Assembly: GCA_016934675.1 (NCBI GenBank)
Contig: JAFGSJ010000101.1
Coordinates: 1-36,673 of the forward strand
From: a bacterium
Lineage (GTDB): Bacteria; CSSED10-310; JAFGSJ01
Reading direction: 5' to 3'
Length of the DNA stretch: 36,673 nt
The position numbers were made by a program, and so were the translations under genes. This document shows positions 35,169-36,673 of this stretch, piece after piece. The first letter of the stretch is position 1, and the number at the start of each line of letters is the position of its first letter. A model generated the notes under the pieces. The model was not told the DNA's origin, ran no database searches, and saw only the letters and a program-made list of their open reading frames with translations.

Positions 35169-36673
35169 AACTTCTCCTCTTGACTTGTTTCTTGCTGCTG
35201 CTGAATTCTGGGCAGTCTGACAAAAAAGGTGGAGCCAGTGGGACCGACTGCGGGATCGTCATTGGTTTCGACATCGATCTTTCCGCGATGCATCTTGATA
35301 ATGCCGTAGATGACCGGGAGTCCGAGACCGGTCCCACCACCATTCGAGTGTGTTGTAAAGAAAGGTTCGTAAATTCTACTCAGATTTTTCTTCGGAATAC
35401 CGATACCTGTATCCGAGACCTTGAGACAAGCCCAATCATGATCACTATAGGTCTCGATGGTCAGTTTACCCGGTCCATCCATGGCTTTGAGTGCATTCGA
35501 AACCAGGTTGGTCAGGACCTGAGTGATCTGGTCCGGATCAACATCGGCATCGAGGTTCGGGGTGCGGTGCTTGACTTCAAGCTCGATCAAGGCCGGTTTT
35601 TGAAACACCTCGAGGTAATGATCGACCAATGCGGTCAGATCGGTTTTGGAATATGTACTCTTACTCTGACGGGCAAAATCAAGCAGACCGGACATAATCC
35701 CCTTACAGCGGTCCGTTTCTTCGACAATGACCTTGAGGTCCTTGTAATGTTCTGATTGAGGATCGGTTTCTTCGAGTAAGGTATGAGCATAAAGCAGGAC
35801 CACGCCCAAGGGATTGTTGACCTCATGGGCAATGCCGGCCGAGAGCTGGCCCATACTCGCCATGCGTTCAGCCCTCATCAGGGCATCCTGTGTGCTTTCG
35901 AGCTGACGATGCGATTCCTCGACATCCTTGAGAGTGGTCCGGAGCCGTTCAATGGTGTAAGGCAAACACATCTCACTCTCGGCGAGCCCTTTGATGATAG
36001 CTATCGCATGTTCACGACAGGTATCGTAACCACAACTCCCACAATTCAATTCATCCTCGATTGAATGTTTGCCCATTGTATCGAGGACTTCGCGGATTTG
36101 GTCTTCACGGGGCAAAAGGATACGCTGATCATCATGCTTATAAGTCCGCATGAGTTCGCTGTCCGTCAAGATTGTGTTCCCGACTTTCTTGTTGTCCTGG
36201 ACCGCCAAACGCTGCTGAGCATATTTCATGACGTTCGACATGCGCCGGAAGAGCGGGGCTTTCGAGGTCATGCCCGGCCCCATGATGCAACCGTTACAAC
36301 AGAGAACTTCGAGTAATTTGATCTCATGGGCCATGAGATCGAATTCCCTGATGGCTTCAATAAAGATGGAACGTCCATCAGCAGCGATGGCCTCGTTCGC
36401 AAGCAAAGATTCATTGATCCGGGCTGTTTGAATAATACCTCGCTTGATCGGAAAGACCATACCGAGTTCCGGATAAGGTGGATCGAAATCGGAGGCTTTA
36501 ACATTCTCAGGGGATATCCCTTTTAACCAGAAGAGTTCACGTAGTTCACGAAAGGTCAGGACCGCATCAACACCGCTGTCCTCTTCAGAGGCTTCGTTCT
36601 TTTTGGCGATACAGGGCCCGATAAAGACCACCTTGCTCTCCTGACCATATATTTTCCTGGCGATGCGGGCGGT
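35165..36673 (-). CDS. Hydrogenase-domain histidine kinase, partial (5' end outside window)
   Basis: The frame is open to the right edge, so the N-terminus is missing. The visible part has, in order, the C-terminal portion of an [FeFe]-hydrogenase large-subunit-like domain, a four-cysteine iron-sulfur domain and a kinase. Hydrogenase features are the L2-type motif IGPCIAKKNE (consensus P-C-x-x-K-x-x-E) and an L3-type motif EVLCCNGCIMGPGM. The Fe-S domain reads Cys-x2-Cys-x4-Cys-x16-Cys (CGSCGYDTCREHA, then Cys-Leu-Pro-Tyr). The kinase has a phosphorylated His in GIAHEVNNPLG, NLVSNALKAMD, DTGIGI and GGGTGLGL. This is the layout of sensory (HydS-like) hydrogenase relatives thought to sense hydrogen or redox state. 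It overlaps the response-regulator gene by 4 bases. Confidence 0.88.
   Translation of the reverse strand, partial: TARIARKIYGQESKVVFIGPCIAKKNEASEEDSGVDAVLTFRELRELFWLKGISPENVKASDFDPPYPELGMVFPIKRGIIQTARINESLLANEAIAADGRSIFIEAIREFDLMAHEIKLLEVLCCNGCIMGPGMTSKAPLFRRMSNVMKYAQQRLAVQDNKKVGNTILTDSELMRTYKHDDQRILLPREDQIREVLDTMGKHSIEDELNCGSCGYDTCREHAIAIIKGLAESEMCLPYTIERLRTTLKDVEESHRQLESTQDALMRAERMASMGQLSAGIAHEVNNPLGVVLLYAHTLLEETDPQSEHYKDLKVIVEETDRCKGIMSGLLDFARQSKSTYSKTDLTALVDHYLEVFQKPALIELEVKHRTPNLDADVDPDQITQVLTNLVSNALKAMDGPGKLTIETYSDHDWACLKVSDTGIGIPKKNLSRIYEPFFTTHSNGGGTGLGLPVIYGIIKMHRGKIDVETNDDPAVGPTGSTFFVRLPRIQQQQETSQEEKL

Overview
The window is about 36.7 kb of roughly half-GC DNA from an anaerobic, rod-type, diderm (Gram-negative-like) bacterium. 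Diderm character follows from a TolC-type outer-membrane protein, an Omp85-like beta-barrel protein, a lipobox protein and a SPOR-domain protein. Anaerobic or hydrogen metabolism follows from a complete set of [FeFe]-hydrogenase maturases (HydE, HydF, HydG) next to a kinase carrying a hydrogenase-like domain. I cannot name the phylum. Nearly all genes lie on the minus strand; the one clear exception is a YfhO-family membrane protein at 10949-13270. No rRNA, tRNA, CRISPR array or intact insertion sequence was seen.

Layout, left to right. 1-1213 is a gene-poor graveyard: a MazF/PemK-like fragment, a degenerate AbiE-type nucleotidyltransferase pair behind a good sigma-70 promoter, and an unrecognised minus-strand frame. 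1214-3135 holds a sugar-nucleotidyltransferase and a diacylglycerol-kinase-type lipid kinase. 3246-6310 holds a HAMP/DUF4388 membrane signalling protein and a TolC-family protein, each with its own promoter-like leader. 6656-10554 is a translationally coupled SPOR/TPR protein and MutS. 10949-13270 is the plus-strand YfhO protein. 13366-20331 is a shape-determination operon read as NtrC-type regulator, mreB, mreC, mreD, PBP2, rodA. 20481-28600 is a second envelope operon: a Thr-nucleophile sulfatase-fold enzyme, a second YfhO protein, a lipoprotein, and a 977-residue metalloprotease/beta-propeller/Omp85-barrel protein. 28708-29697 encodes a very acidic, repetitive protein behind a consensus sigma-70 promoter. 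29843-36673 is a hydrogenase-signalling and maturation operon: hydrogenase-domain histidine kinase (cut by the window edge), single-domain response regulator, REC-histidine kinase, hydG, hydF, hydE.

How the parts fit. Three modules stand out: cell shape (mre/PBP2/RodA under or beside a sigma-54 activator), surface-polymer or outer-membrane biogenesis (sulfatase, YfhO, lipoprotein, protease-barrel), and H-cluster assembly coupled to two-component signalling. The tight spacing inside each module, many of the junctions being 4-14 bp overlaps, supports co-expression. The most unusual items are the protease-propeller-barrel fusion with its operon partners, and the hydrogenase-domain kinase placed directly ahead of hydGFE with no catalytic hydrogenase in view.
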